DNA of 64,000 nt, taken from Pseudoflavonifractor gallinarum. Lineage in GTDB: Bacteria > Bacillota > Clostridia > Oscillospirales > Oscillospiraceae. The translations under genes were made by a program, and so were the position numbers. Of this stretch, positions 14,893 to 24,390 are shown piece after piece. The DNA is taken from positions 124,001 through 188,000 of the forward strand of contig NZ_JADCKF010000004.1 in NCBI RefSeq assembly GCF_014982855.1. Direction: 5' to 3'. Within the stretch, counting starts at the first letter, position 1, and each line of letters starts with the position of its first letter. Under the pieces are notes generated by a model, which saw nothing but the letters and a program-made list of their open reading frames with translations, did not search any database and was not told the origin of the DNA.

Positions 14893-16254
14893 TCAGTCCT
14901 CCCGGGCATAGCCCTTGCACAGCTCATACAGGGTGGTCACGCCCGCGCCGGTGGCGCCGTTGGTCTGATAGGCCCAGCGGGGGGAATCCACCCAGGCGGT
15001 ACCCGCGATGTCAATGTGGATCCAGGGGCGCTCCTCCACAAAGGCGCCGATGAAGAGACCGGCGGTGATGGTGCCGCAGCCGTCGGTGGAGACGTTGGAC
15101 ACATCGGCCACGGGGCTCTCGATCATCTTCCGGTACTCGGGGAAAGCGGGCAGGCGCCAGTACTGCTCGCCGCTGCGGCCATAGGCGCTCTGGAAGGCGG
15201 CGCAGAAGTCCTCGTCGTTGGAGAGGAAGCCGGCGGTGGTGAAGCCGAACATGCCCACCACGGCCCCGGTGAGGGTGGCGATGTCCACCACCTTGGCGGC
15301 CCCCTCCTTCTCCACGGCGTAGGTCACGGCGTCGGCCAGGATGAGGCGGCCCTCGGCGTCGGTGTTGCCCACCTCAATGGTCTTGCCCGACATGGAGCCG
15401 ATCACATCGCCGGGGATAAAGCTCTCGGGGGAGATACGGTTCTCCACGGAGGGGATGACCACGGTGACGTTGACGGGCACCTGATTCGCCGCCAGCGCCA
15501 GCAGCGCGCCACACACAGCCGCGCCGCCCGCCATGTCGCCCTTGATGCCCTTCATGGAGCTGGAGGCCTTGAGGCAGTATCCGCCGGTGTCGCAGGTCAC
15601 GCCCTTGCCCACCAGGGCGATGGGGGCCTCCCCCTCCTTGCCGCCCTTGTAGCGCAGGACGATGAGCCGGGGAGCGTGGGCGGCGCTGGTCCCCACGGTG
15701 AGGAAGGCCTCCATGCCCAGAGCACGGGCCTGGGCCTCATCCAGCACCTCGGTCTCGATGCCCAGGGCCTGGGCCTCCTTCACCATCCGGCGGGCCATGT
15801 CGTCGGGGGTGAGCTTGTTGGCCGGGCAGTTGACCAGATCCCGGGCAAAGCAGATGGCCCGGGTGAGGATGTCGGTCTCCCGGAGGGCCGCTTCACATCC
15901 GTCGGGGGCGTCCAGATAGAGGGCTACGGCGGGACCCTCTTCCTTCCAGGACTCGGTGCGGTAGAGGGCCAGCTCAGCACCCTGAACCATGGCGGCCACA
16001 CCCGCCGCGCCCAGCACGGCGTGGACTCCGGCCCCGTCCAGCACGATGCCGGAGCCGCCCAGATCCCGGATGGCCTTGACCCCCTTGGCGGCGGCCACGC
16101 GGATCTGCTCGGCGGTCACCTTGCCGCTCTCGCCCAGCTCCGCGGTGAGCACGCAGCAGCCCTCGCCGGGCTGGACCTGCTGGCCCGCCTTTCCGCCGCA
16201 GGCCTGAAGGCGCAGCTTCCACGGTATGTTCTGTCCCTGATAGCGTTCGATCAT
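14893..16254 (-). CDS. pepA: M17 leucyl aminopeptidase family protein
   Basis: 453 residues. Metal and catalytic blocks are clear: GKGVTCDTGGYCLKASSSM (the family's GKG-TFDSGG variant with Cys for Phe), KGDMAGGAAV, and NTDAEGRLILADAV, followed by IATLTGA. It should be a two-metal cytoplasmic enzyme releasing N-terminal residues from peptides. The TTG at 16260 is in frame, but AGGAGG with 8-base spacing favours ATG 16254. It stands between the peptide importer and the transglutaminase-like gene, consistent with digesting imported peptides. The name pepA denotes the family, not a proven orthologue. Confidence 0.9.
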   Translation of the reverse strand: MIERYQGQNIPWKLRLQACGGKAGQQVQPGEGCCVLTAELGESGKVTAEQIRVAAAKGVKAIRDLGGSGIVLDGAGVHAVLGAAGVAAMVQGAELALYRTESWKEEGPAVALYLDAPDGCEAALRETDILTRAICFARDLVNCPANKLTPDDMARRMVKEAQALGIETEVLDEAQARALGMEAFLTVGTSAAHAPRLIVLRYKGGKEGEAPIALVGKGVTCDTGGYCLKASSSMKGIKGDMAGGAAVCGALLALAANQVPVNVTVVIPSVENRISPESFIPGDVIGSMSGKTIEVGNTDAEGRLILADAVTYAVEKEGAAKVVDIATLTGAVVGMFGFTTAGFLSNDEDFCAAFQSAYGRSGEQYWRLPAFPEYRKMIESPVADVSNVSTDGCGTITAGLFIGAFVEERPWIHIDIAGTAWVDSPRWAYQTNGATGAGVTTLYELCKGYARED

Positions 16255-16332
16255 GTTCAATTCCTCCTGATCTTAACATGGAAAACAAAACCGCCCCGCC
16301 CGCCGCAGGCGGACAGGGCGGTGCTGATTCTA

Positions 16333-17304
16333 TTACTTCTGCACCTCGTGGCAGGCCACAAAGTGACCGGGGGCCACTTCCTGGAAGGCCGGGCTCTCCT
16401 GACGGCACCGGTCGGTGGCGTAGGGGCAGCGGCCGGCAAAGCGGCAGCCGGGGCCCAGGTTCACGGGGCTGGGGATGCTGCCGTGGAGCATGATGCGCTT
16501 GCGGCTGGTCTCCAGCTTGGGGTCGGCCAGAGGGATGGCCGAGAACATGGCCTGGGTATAGGGGTGGAGGGGATGCTCAAAGATCTCGTCGCTGGTGGTC
16601 AGCTCCACCATGCTGCCCAGATACATGACGCCCACACGGTCGGAGATGTGCTTGATCATGGAGAGGTCATGGGCGATGAAGAGATAGGTGAGTCCCCGTT
16701 CCTTCTGGAGGTCCTGGAACAGGTTGATGACCTGGGCCTGGATGGACACGTCCAGAGCGGAGATGGGCTCGTCGGCGATGATGAAGTCGGGATTCACAGC
16801 CAGGGCGCGGGCGATGCCCACACGCTGACGCTGGCCGCCGGAGAACTCGTGGGGGAAGCGGTTGGCGTGCTCCCGCTGGAGGCCGACGGTCTCCAGCAGG
16901 CGGATGACCATCTCCTCCCGCTCCTTGCGGTCCTTGGCCAGGCCGTGGTTGTCGATGCCCTCGGCCACGATGTCCATGACCTTCATGCGCTGATTCAGAG
17001 AGGCATAGGGGTCCTGGAAGACCATCTGCACCCGGCGGGTGAACTCCTTGTGTTCGGCAGCGCTCTGCTTGCCCACCACTTCCTTGCCGTCAAAGATGAC
17101 CTTGCCGTCGGTGGGCTTGTAGAGCTGGATGACGGTGCGGCCCAGGGTGGACTTGCCGCAGCCCGACTCGCCCACGAGGCCCAGGGTCTCGCCCTTGTAG
17201 ATGTCAAAGGTCACGTCGTCCACGGCCTTGAGGGTCTGCTTCTTCCCCACGGGGAAGTACTTCTTCAGGTGCTGGACGGAAACCAATACGTTCTTGTCAT
17301 TCAT
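16333..17304 (-). CDS. Peptide ABC transporter ATPase (OppF/DppF type)
   Basis: 323 residues starting [21 protein letters not shown]. Walker [16 protein letters not shown] signature [15 protein letters not shown], Walker [14 protein letters not shown], and the C-terminal oligopeptide-type extension with a CRFAGRCPYATDRC...ESPAFQEV cysteine block. It overlaps the OppD stop by one base (TGATG) and is the last gene of the importer before the aminopeptidase. Powers import at the inner face of the membrane. Confidence 0.93.
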   Translation of the reverse strand: MNDKNVLVSVQHLKKYFPVGKKQTLKAVDDVTFDIYKGETLGLVGESGCGKSTLGRTVIQLYKPTDGKVIFDGKEVVGKQSAAEHKEFTRRVQMVFQDPYASLNQRMKVMDIVAEGIDNHGLAKDRKEREEMVIRLLETVGLQREHANRFPHEFSGGQRQRVGIARALAVNPDFIIADEPISALDVSIQAQVINLFQDLQKERGLTYLFIAHDLSMIKHISDRVGVMYLGSMVELTTSDEIFEHPLHPYTQAMFSAIPLADPKLETSRKRIMLHGSIPSPVNLGPGCRFAGRCPYATDRCRQESPAFQEVAPGHFVACHEVQK

Positions 17305-18299
17305 CACTGATTCTCCCCCTCCGGTTGACATCTGGCGTCGTGGAGCCAGCAGGCGGAGGTGTGGCCCGCTTCAAACTCCGTAAAGACGGGACGGTACTCC
17401 TGGCACACCTTCATGGTGTGGGCGCACCGGGCCGCAAAGGGGCAGCCCTTGGGCGGATTCATCAGATCCGGGGGCGTGCCCAGGATGGTGTGGAGCTTGT
17501 CCGTCTTTTCATGGAGCTTGGGCACCGCGGCCAGCAGGCCCTTGGTGTAGGGATGCTGGGGACGGTAGAAGATGTCCTCCACGCTGCCCGTCTCCACCAC
17601 GGTGCCGCCGTACATGACGCACACCCGCTGGGCGATGTTGGCCACCACACCCAGGTTGTGGGTGATGATGATGATGGAGGTGTCGATCTTGCTCTGAAGC
17701 TCCTTCATCAGGTCCAGGATCTGGGCCTGGATGGTCACGTCCAGGGCGGTGGTGGGCTCGTCGGCGATGAGGACCTTGGGGTCACAGGCCAGGGCGATGG
17801 CGATGACGATGCGCTGGCGCATACCGCCGGAGAGCTCATGGGGATACTGCTTGTAGCGCATCTCCGGGTTGGAGATGCCCACCAGCTCGATGAGCTCCAG
17901 GGCCCGGGCCTTCATCTGCTCCTTGCTCATGTCCTTGCGGTGAGCCTTGAGCATCTCCACGATCTGCTTGCCCACGGTCATGGTGGGGTTCAGGCTGGTC
18001 ATGGGGTCCTGGAAGATCATGGCGATGTCGCTGCCCCGGATCTTGAGCATCTCCCGCTCGGTGAGCTGGGTGAGCTCCCGGCCCTCCAGCTTCACGCTGC
18101 CGCCGGAGATCCGGCCGTTGGAGGGGAGCAGGCGCATGGTGGCCTTCACGCTGATGGACTTGCCGCAGCCCGACTCGCCCACGATGGCCAGGGTCTCGCC
18201 CTTCTTCAGATAAAAGTCCACACCGCGCACGGCCTTGACCAGTCCGTGGTGGGTCTTGATCTCCACATGGAGATCTTCTACTCTCAAAATATCATCCAT
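17304..18299 (-). CDS. Peptide ABC transporter ATPase (OppD/DppD type)
   Basis: 331 residues starting [16 protein letters not shown]. Walker [14 protein letters not shown], signature [15 protein letters not shown], Walker [15 protein letters not shown] and C-terminal [18 protein letters not shown] 18299 is preferred over the in-frame GTG 18308 because AGGTGA lies 5 bases upstream. Pairs with the OppF-type subunit next to it. Confidence 0.93.
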   Translation of the reverse strand: MDDILRVEDLHVEIKTHHGLVKAVRGVDFYLKKGETLAIVGESGCGKSISVKATMRLLPSNGRISGGSVKLEGRELTQLTEREMLKIRGSDIAMIFQDPMTSLNPTMTVGKQIVEMLKAHRKDMSKEQMKARALELIELVGISNPEMRYKQYPHELSGGMRQRIVIAIALACDPKVLIADEPTTALDVTIQAQILDLMKELQSKIDTSIIIITHNLGVVANIAQRVCVMYGGTVVETGSVEDIFYRPQHPYTKGLLAAVPKLHEKTDKLHTILGTPPDLMNPPKGCPFAARCAHTMKVCQEYRPVFTEFEAGHTSACWLHDARCQPEGENQ

Positions 18300-18308
18300 G
18301 TGTCTCAC

Positions 18309-19250
18309 CTACTTACTCATTCTGGGATCCAGGGCGTCACGCAGGCCGTCGCCCAGGATGCTGAAACAGACCATGATCAGAATGATCACGATGGCGGGGC
18401 AGATCAGCAGATAGGGATAGCTCTGAAGCACGGAATAACCGTTGTTGATCAGAACGCCCAGGGAGGCCTGGGGCTCGGACAGGCCGATACCGATGAAGCT
18501 GAGGAAGGCCTCGGTGAAGATGGCGCTGGGGATGGTAAACATGGCGTTAATCACGATGATGCCCACGGTGTTGGGGATCAGGTGGCGCAGGATGATGTTC
18601 TTCTGGGAGGTACCCAGCACCTCGGCCGCCATGACGAACTCCTGGTTCTTGAGCTGGAGGATGCGGGCGCGCACCAGACGGGCCATGTTGACCCAGCCGG
18701 TGATGGCCAGCGCCACGATGATGGTGCCCACACCGGCGGGCAGCACCATCATCAGCAAGATCACGATGATGAGGTGGGGGATGCCGACCAGGATCTCAAT
18801 GATGCGCTGCATGATGGCGTCCACCTTGCCGCCCAGCAGGGCGGAGACCGCACCGTAGGTCACGCCCACGAAGAGGTCCAGGCAGGCGGCCACAAAACCG
18901 ATGAGCAGGGAGATGCGGGTGCCGTACCAGATACGGGTGAACTGGTCGCGGCCGTACATGTCCGTGCCGAAGAGATGGGCCAGGCTGGGGCCCTGGTAGG
19001 TGGCGCTGTAATCGGTCTGTGCAAAGTTATAGGGGCTGAACACAGGGCCCAGGATGGCCAGAGCCACGATGGCGATGATGACAAAGAGGCTCACCACGGC
19101 GGCCTTGTTCTGCTTCAGACGGATCCAGCCGTCCTGCCAGGCGGTGAGGCTGGGGCGGCCGATCCGCTCGCGCTCGCCCTGATCCACCTGCACCTTGGTA
19201 AAGAGCTCCCGGGGGATGTTCTGATAGTCCATGTTCTTTTCCTGGTTCAT
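18309..19250 (-). CDS. Peptide ABC transporter permease (OppC/DppC type)
   Basis: About 313 residues. A long cytoplasmic N-terminus (QGERERIGRPSLTAWQDGWIRLKQNK) leads to the first membrane helix, followed by FGTDMYGRDQFTRIWYGTRISL (typical of DppC) and the EAA loop EVLGTSQKNIILRHLIPNTVG. AAGGAGG suits ATG 19250; the ATG at 19256 overlaps the previous stop (ATGA) and is possible. Forms the membrane channel with the OppB-type protein. Confidence 0.92.
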   Translation of the reverse strand: MNQEKNMDYQNIPRELFTKVQVDQGERERIGRPSLTAWQDGWIRLKQNKAAVVSLFVIIAIVALAILGPVFSPYNFAQTDYSATYQGPSLAHLFGTDMYGRDQFTRIWYGTRISLLIGFVAACLDLFVGVTYGAVSALLGGKVDAIMQRIIEILVGIPHLIIVILLMMVLPAGVGTIIVALAITGWVNMARLVRARILQLKNQEFVMAAEVLGTSQKNIILRHLIPNTVGIIVINAMFTIPSAIFTEAFLSFIGIGLSEPQASLGVLINNGYSVLQSYPYLLICPAIVIILIMVCFSILGDGLRDALDPRMSK

Positions 19251-19252
19251 GC

Positions 19253-20191
19253 TCATCCCTCCTTACTGCCCTGGATGCGGATCCGGGGATCGATCACGGA
19301 ATAGAGGATATCCACGACCATGATGACAAAGATGTAGAAGGCGCTGTAAAACACCGTAATGCCCATGATGGTGGAGTAGTCGTTGTTCTTGATGCAGTCC
19401 ACGAACAGAGAGCCGATGCCGGGGACCGAGTAGATGCTCTCCACGGCCAGAGAGCCGGTGAGCAGGTTGACCACCACGGGGCCCAGGATGGTGACCACCG
19501 GGATGATGGAGTTGCGCACGGCATGGACCATGAGGACCTTGAACTGGCTCAGGCCCTTGGCCCGGGCAGTGGTGATGTAGTCCTGCTCCAGCACGTCCAG
19601 CATCTCGGTGCGGATGAACCGGGCAAACATGGCCGTGGCGCTGAAGGAGAGGGCGATGGAGGGCAGCACCGAACAGGCCCAGTTGGTCCAGAAGGCCACC
19701 GGCAGGATTCCCCACTGAAGGCCCACATAGTACTGCAGCAGGGCGGCCACAACGAAGTTGGGCACACTCACGCCCAGCACGGCGATGACCATGGTAAAGT
19801 AGTCGATGCCGCTGTTATGCTTCCAGGCGGCGATGATACCCAGGGTGAGTCCCACCGCCAGGCCCAGCAGCACCGCCTGGATGCCGATGAGCATGGACGG
19901 ACCAAGACGGCTGAAGATGACGTCGGCCACCGGACGGCCGGTGTACAGGAAAGACGTGCCCAGGTCGCCCCGGATGAGGTTGCCCAGGTACTTGATGTAC
20001 TGCACCGGCACCGGATCATTCAGACCGTATTTTTCCAGCATGATCTCCTGCTGCTCAGGCGCCAGCATGGAGAAGCGCTCGGTATCAAACGGCGTGCCGG
20101 GGAGCTTCTTCATCAGGAAGAAGGTGACTGTGATGATAATAAGGAGCGTAAGCACAAGATACACCAGGCGCTTGCCAATGTATTTTAACAT
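19253..20191 (-). CDS. Peptide ABC transporter permease (OppB/DppB type)
   Basis: 312 residues starting MLKYIGKRLVYLVLTLLIIITVTFFL, with six predicted membrane helices and the EAA loop TARAKGLSQFKVLMVHAVRNSIIPVVT. The DLGTSFLYTGRPVADVI segment is standard for the family. The ribosome site (GGGGGAAG) is modest. Its stop overlaps the next gene's first ATG, so the channel genes are coupled. Confidence 0.92.
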   Translation of the reverse strand: MLKYIGKRLVYLVLTLLIIITVTFFLMKKLPGTPFDTERFSMLAPEQQEIMLEKYGLNDPVPVQYIKYLGNLIRGDLGTSFLYTGRPVADVIFSRLGPSMLIGIQAVLLGLAVGLTLGIIAAWKHNSGIDYFTMVIAVLGVSVPNFVVAALLQYYVGLQWGILPVAFWTNWACSVLPSIALSFSATAMFARFIRTEMLDVLEQDYITTARAKGLSQFKVLMVHAVRNSIIPVVTILGPVVVNLLTGSLAVESIYSVPGIGSLFVDCIKNNDYSTIMGITVFYSAFYIFVIMVVDILYSVIDPRIRIQGSKEG

Positions 20192-20386
20192 TCTGCTTCC
20201 CCCGTTCCTTTCTGGAGTTTAAAGAATTGAGGCCCGCGCTGCGGACCGGGTATGGATCTGGAACCGTGGCAGAAGGTCGAACCCCTGCTCGGCCTCCCGC
20301 CACGGCTCAGATACGAGTCTGTGCCGTGGGTCTCCCCGGAGCCGGGATGATTCCCGGCCCCGGAGAGTGGAAGCGGAAGAGGCAGA
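20192..20386 (-). other. Spacer with two stem-loops between binding-protein and permease genes
   Basis: 195 bases without a gene. It holds two hairpins: CCACGGC/GCCGTGG (about 20300-20329) and a long GC stem CTCCCCGGAGCCGGGA with its near complement (20332-20366). Neither has a T-run on the minus strand. Such hairpins after binding-protein genes usually protect the upstream mRNA, letting the binding protein be made in excess over the permeases. That role is inference. Confidence 0.6.
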
Positions 20387-22066
20387 TTAGCCCTCCGCGC
20401 TGTCAGCAAAGTGCGCGAACTTGAACTCGACGGGGCTGCCCAGGGGGTGCATGATCAGGTCCTGGACCTCCGCGCTCTGCAGGTAGGCAAAGCCCTTGTA
20501 GTACAGGGGGGACACCACGGCGTCCTCCTCCACCAGCAGCTTCTCGGCGTCCAGCATGCTCTGCAGGCGGGTCTCGGCGTTGGCGTCAGCCTTGGCGGAG
20601 AGGATCAGCTCGCTGTAAGCGGGGTTGGCATAGTTGCCGCGGTAGGGAGTGCTCTTGCCGGTCTTGGCGTCGGCGATCCACAGATCCAGGAAGGTCATGG
20701 CGTCGTCGTAGTCAGCGCCCCAGGCGGTGATGGCGAACTGATAGTTGTTGTTGTCCATCAGCTCGTTGCGGGCCTTGCTGGTCTTGGAGTCGATGGCGAC
20801 CTCAATGCCCAGGTTGTCGCGGAACTGGCTCTGAACGAAGGTAGCGATGTTCTTGGTCACGGAGTCGTCGGCGATGAGCAGGGAGAGCTTGGGCTCGGAA
20901 CCCAGCTCGGCCACGCCCTTCTCCCAGTACTCCTTGGCCAGGTCGGGATCGAAGGAAGAGATGTTGCCGTTGAGCTCACGGAAGGTGCCCTCATCGCTGC
21001 CGGACACGCCGAAGGAGACCAGGCCCTCAGAGGCAGCGGAGCCGTCGGCCAGGATGGTGTCAGCCAGGATGGAGCGGTCAATGGCGTAGCCCAGAGCCTT
21101 ACGGATGTTGGCGTTGCTCAGAGCGGGGTCCTCCATGTTGTACTGGAGGTAGGTGACGCGGAACTCGGTCACGGTGTGGAACTCGGGATCGTCCTTGTAC
21201 TTGGCCACGTCGGAGGAGGACAGGTTGACCTTGTCCAGAGTACCGGCCTGATAGGCGTTCAGGGCAGCGGAGGCGTCCTTGATGATCTTGACTTCCACGT
21301 TGGGGATGGCCACGTTCTCAGCGTCCCAGTACTTGTCGTTCTTCTTCAGCGTGGTGCCCACGGCGGGGTCATAGCTGGTGATGACATAGGGACCGCAGTA
21401 GATCATGTTCTCGGCCTTGATGCCGTAGTTGTCGCCCTGCTCGGTGACAAAGGCCTCGTTCAGGGGGAAGTACATGCTCAGGGTGGTCAGGTACAGGAAG
21501 TAGGGGGTGGGATTCTTCAGGTGGACTTCCAGGGTGCGGTCGTCCACCGCCTTGACGCCCACTTCCTCGGCGGAGACCTTGTTCTCGCCGTACTCAGCGC
21601 CGTTGACGATGTAGTCGGTCATGATGAAGTTGTAGCCGTTGGTGGCATCCGCGCTCATCTGCTTGAGCCAGGCAAACACAAAGTCGTTGGCGGTCAGGGG
21701 AGTGCCGTTGGACCACTCCAGGCCCTCGCGCAGGGTAAAGGTATAGGTGAGGCCGTCCTCGGAGACGGTGTAATCCTCACACAGGGCCTTCTCGGGCTCG
21801 TGGTTGGCGTCCAGACGGAACAGGCCCTCAAAGGTGTTGTTCAGGATGGTGAAGGACTGAGTATCCGAAGCGGCCCACTGGACCAGGGTACGGATCTCAT
21901 TGCTGTCATAGTAGACCAGAGTATCGCGGGTGGTGGTGGCGGTTCCGGGGTCACCGCTGGTGGTGGGAGTACCGCTTCCGGTATCGCCGCCGGTGAACCC
22001 GCAGCCCGCCAGCGTCGACACCAGAAGTGCCGAAGCTAGGACGGTAGAAACGAGCTTTTTCTTCAT
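20387..22066 (-). CDS. Peptide-type ABC transporter substrate-binding lipoprotein (family 5)
   Basis: 559 residues with signal MKKKLVSTVLASALLVSTLAGCGF; lipobox LAGC puts the lipidated Cys at about residue 22, followed by a Gly/Thr/Ser linker. Family-5 markers include FEGLFRLDANHEPEKALCEDYTVSEDGLTYTFTLREGLEWSNGTPLTANDFVFAW and IRKALGYAIDRSIL. It captures peptides outside the membrane and delivers them to the adjoining permeases. GAGGAGAA precedes ATG 22066. Ligand not deducible; the YTVSEDGLTYTF form is shared by OppA and DppA groups. Confidence 0.92.
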   Translation of the reverse strand: MKKKLVSTVLASALLVSTLAGCGFTGGDTGSGTPTTSGDPGTATTTRDTLVYYDSNEIRTLVQWAASDTQSFTILNNTFEGLFRLDANHEPEKALCEDYTVSEDGLTYTFTLREGLEWSNGTPLTANDFVFAWLKQMSADATNGYNFIMTDYIVNGAEYGENKVSAEEVGVKAVDDRTLEVHLKNPTPYFLYLTTLSMYFPLNEAFVTEQGDNYGIKAENMIYCGPYVITSYDPAVGTTLKKNDKYWDAENVAIPNVEVKIIKDASAALNAYQAGTLDKVNLSSSDVAKYKDDPEFHTVTEFRVTYLQYNMEDPALSNANIRKALGYAIDRSILADTILADGSAASEGLVSFGVSGSDEGTFRELNGNISSFDPDLAKEYWEKGVAELGSEPKLSLLIADDSVTKNIATFVQSQFRDNLGIEVAIDSKTSKARNELMDNNNYQFAITAWGADYDDAMTFLDLWIADAKTGKSTPYRGNYANPAYSELILSAKADANAETRLQSMLDAEKLLVEEDAVVSPLYYKGFAYLQSAEVQDLIMHPLGSPVEFKFAHFADSAEG

Positions 22067-22113
22067 GTTTCATTCTCCTCTTGTCTTGGATTTGTTAAAA
22101 TGCATGTGCATAC

Positions 22114-23058
22114 TTAACCTGAAATCAGTTGCTCCGCCTGCTGGCAGACAGCCAGCGCCGGCAAAACCGTGCGGATATCCAGCCTTCCCGGACTGCGTCC
22201 CCCGCGGAGCTCCTCCAGCAAGGTGTCGATCTGCCGCCCATAGGGGTCCCAGGTGGGGAAGCACTCCTCCTCCATTCCCTGGGGCGTATACCGCCGCCAG
22301 CGGTCGGAGGCCAGGCGGCTGTCAAACCGGATGAGTTCATCGGTAAAGGCGGCCTCCACCCCCGCCTCCAGTCCGGAGGCAAAGCCGGATGGAAGACACC
22401 AGGAGGCGTAGAGCACCGCGCAGAAGGTGGGATAGCGGAGAAACAGGGTCACGCTCTCCCCTCCCGGTCCTTCGGAGGCCTCCACCCGCTCGGGCGGTCC
22501 AAACAGGGAGACCACATAGTCCACATCGTGGATGGCCAGATCAAAGAGGACCCCGCCCGAGCGCTTTGGATCGGCCAGCCAGCCCCCGTCGCTCCAGTCC
22601 GGCCGGGGCTGCCGCCGCCAGAGGGTCAAGGTGTGCAGCCGCTCCCGCCCCGCCGTGAGCCGGTGGGAGAGGGCCTCATAGGCATCCCACGAGCGCAGCA
22701 CCTGGGCCACCGCGAGAGTGGTGCCGGTCTGTTCTGCCCGGTCCGCCATGGCGATGGCGTCCTCCAGAGAGAGGGCCGCCGGTTTTTCACACAGGATATG
22801 GGGCACGCGCCCCATCAGCGCCTCTGTCGCAGAGCGGTGCAGATCGCTGGGCAGACAGATCACCGCCAGATCCGGACGGCGGGGGAGGGTTTCCAGCTCC
22901 TCCGGGCCGGCCAGGATGCGGGTGCCTGATGCCCCGGGCAGGGGTTCTCCCCCGCCCCGCCGGCTGATCACCGCCGTGATGGTCACATCCGTCCGCCGGG
23001 CCAGCCGCGCGCTGTGGAGGCGGGCCATATTTCCGGTGCCCCAGATCAGGACTTCCAT
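22114..23058 (-). CDS. Gfo/Idh/MocA family NAD(P)-dependent oxidoreductase
   Basis: 314 residues. An N-terminal Rossmann motif (VLIWGTGNMARLHSARLARR), the VICLPSDLH strand and the family signature HILCEKPAALSLEDA (EKP with catalytic Lys) are clear. The GGVLFDLAIHDVDYV segment gives the second-domain His/Asp. These enzymes usually oxidise or reduce a sugar, inositol or amino-sugar hydroxyl. Its place between a ROK regulator and a peptide importer suggests that the imported compound carries a sugar moiety. GGAGGGC precedes ATG 23058. Substrate unknown. Confidence 0.85.
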   Translation of the reverse strand: MEVLIWGTGNMARLHSARLARRTDVTITAVISRRGGGEPLPGASGTRILAGPEELETLPRRPDLAVICLPSDLHRSATEALMGRVPHILCEKPAALSLEDAIAMADRAEQTGTTLAVAQVLRSWDAYEALSHRLTAGRERLHTLTLWRRQPRPDWSDGGWLADPKRSGGVLFDLAIHDVDYVVSLFGPPERVEASEGPGGESVTLFLRYPTFCAVLYASWCLPSGFASGLEAGVEAAFTDELIRFDSRLASDRWRRYTPQGMEEECFPTWDPYGRQIDTLLEELRGGRSPGRLDIRTVLPALAVCQQAEQLISG

Positions 23059-23078
23059 CCCGTGCCCTCCTCCTTATC

Positions 23079-24254
23079 TTATTGGCACATCTCGTCCAGC
23101 ACATGGCGCAGGGCCAGGGCCCCGCCGCCGATGAGATGGCCGCTGACGCCGAAGCTCTCAAACCGGAGCTGAAAGGTATTCTGCATGTATTCATTGAGCT
23201 TGCTGCGGTAATTCCGCTCCACCAGCGTGGAGAAGATCGGGTTCTGACGCAGCATGCTGCCGCACAGGAGCACCACTTCCGGCGCGTAGGTATTGGCCAG
23301 CAGATTGATGGCAATGGAGGTATACTCTACGACCTGGGTGATGAGGGCCACCGCAAAGGGATCTCCCCGCTGAAAATAATCAAAGAGGCCCTTCATGTCG
23401 ATGTTGGGATAGACGGTGCGGGCCTCGGCCAGAATGGTCCGCTGGGACAGATGGGTCTGGAGGCAGCCTACTTTGCCGCACTCACAGATCTTGCCCGCCG
23501 GATTGAGGATGATGTGGCCGATCTCCCCGGCCATATTCTCTCTTCCCCGATAGATCTCTCCATTGAGGATCACCGCCGCGCCGATACCATCTCCGATGCT
23601 CAGCACCACCATACTCCGGCTGCCGGCGCAGGCGCCGAAGTGGTGTTCCGCCAGAGCGATGGCCTTGGTGTCGTTCTCCAGGACAAATTCATATCCAGGC
23701 AGACGGCTGTGGAGATATTGGGTGACCGCCACATTCCGCCAGCGGAAGTTGGCCGAAAACTCCAGCTCTCCCCGGTCGATATCCACAATTCCGGGGACTA
23801 CCACACCGATGGTGGAGCGCATCTCCCGGTTTCGGTGCTTCTCCAGGAAAACCTCCAGGCGTGCCGCCATCCAGGGCAGGATCTCCTCCGGAGTGAATTC
23901 CCCCTCGGGCACCGGCTCCATCTCGTGGGCCCAAAGGCTTCCCCCGGGGTCCACCAGGCCCAGGTGCAGATATTCCCGCTCCAGGCAGACGCTGGTGCAG
24001 AAGAGCCGCTCCCGCTCCAGAGAGAGCACCCGGGGAGGACGTCCCACCTGGTTGCCGTTCTCCTTTTCCTGCTCCCGCAGCACGCCGCGGGCCATCAGCT
24101 CGTCCACGATGCGTCCCACCGTCACGATGCTCATACCGGTGGCTTCCGCCGCCTGTGCCCGGGACATCTCCCCTGCGTTGCGGATGGCTGCGAGCACCAG
24201 TTTGGTGTTATTTCGGTGCATCAGTGTGCGATCCACCTTTTTTCCCGCAACCAT
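23079..24254 (-). CDS. ROK-family transcriptional regulator
   Basis: 391 residues. An N-terminal winged helix (KLVLAAIRNAGEMSRAQAAEATGMSIVTVGRIVDELMARGVL) precedes a ROK ATPase-like fold: VVVPGIVDIDRGEL, ENDTKAIALAEHHFG, LSIGDGIGAAVILNGEIYRGRENMAGEIGHI and the zinc motif CECGKVGCLQTH. NagC/Mlc/XylR relatives sense sugars or sugar phosphates and repress adjacent operons. ATG 24254 is preferred to upstream in-frame codons. It heads the minus-strand operon and faces cutC across an AT-rich divergent spacer. Confidence 0.88.
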   Translation of the reverse strand: MVAGKKVDRTLMHRNNTKLVLAAIRNAGEMSRAQAAEATGMSIVTVGRIVDELMARGVLREQEKENGNQVGRPPRVLSLERERLFCTSVCLEREYLHLGLVDPGGSLWAHEMEPVPEGEFTPEEILPWMAARLEVFLEKHRNREMRSTIGVVVPGIVDIDRGELEFSANFRWRNVAVTQYLHSRLPGYEFVLENDTKAIALAEHHFGACAGSRSMVVLSIGDGIGAAVILNGEIYRGRENMAGEIGHIILNPAGKICECGKVGCLQTHLSQRTILAEARTVYPNIDMKGLFDYFQRGDPFAVALITQVVEYTSIAINLLANTYAPEVVLLCGSMLRQNPIFSTLVERNYRSKLNEYMQNTFQLRFESFGVSGHLIGGGALALRHVLDEMCQ

Positions 24255-24325
24255 ATTCCGCCTTCCCTTCCATTTATAACATGATTTAATTAACTCGCTG
24301 TACAATTTCTCTCTTTCTGTTCTGT

Positions 24326-24354
24326 ATTATACTCAATATCTCCGCAAATTGCAA
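24326..24354 (-). promoter_or_regulatory. Promoter of the ROK-led operon
   Basis: On the minus strand: TTGCAA (24354-24349), 17 bases, TATAAT (24331-24326). It reads into the ROK gene about 70 bases on. AT-rich TTTAATTAA (about 24284) lies just downstream and could be part of a ROK operator. Confidence 0.75.
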
Positions 24355-24361
24355 GCTCTTA

Positions 24362-24390
24362 TTGACAGATAACACAAATTTCATTATAAT
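24362..24390 (+). promoter_or_regulatory. Promoter of cutC
   Basis: TTGACA (24362-24367), 17 bases, TATAAT (24385-24390): a full consensus. It is back-to-back with the ROK promoter only 8 bases away. An ATTAAATTATTAA stretch follows at about 24407-24419. Confidence 0.85.

Noticed and set aside
14836-17310. 824-codon open frame antisense to the aminopeptidase and ATPase genes
   Set aside because: Mirrors the codon structure of the real minus-strand genes and has no ribosome site or domain.
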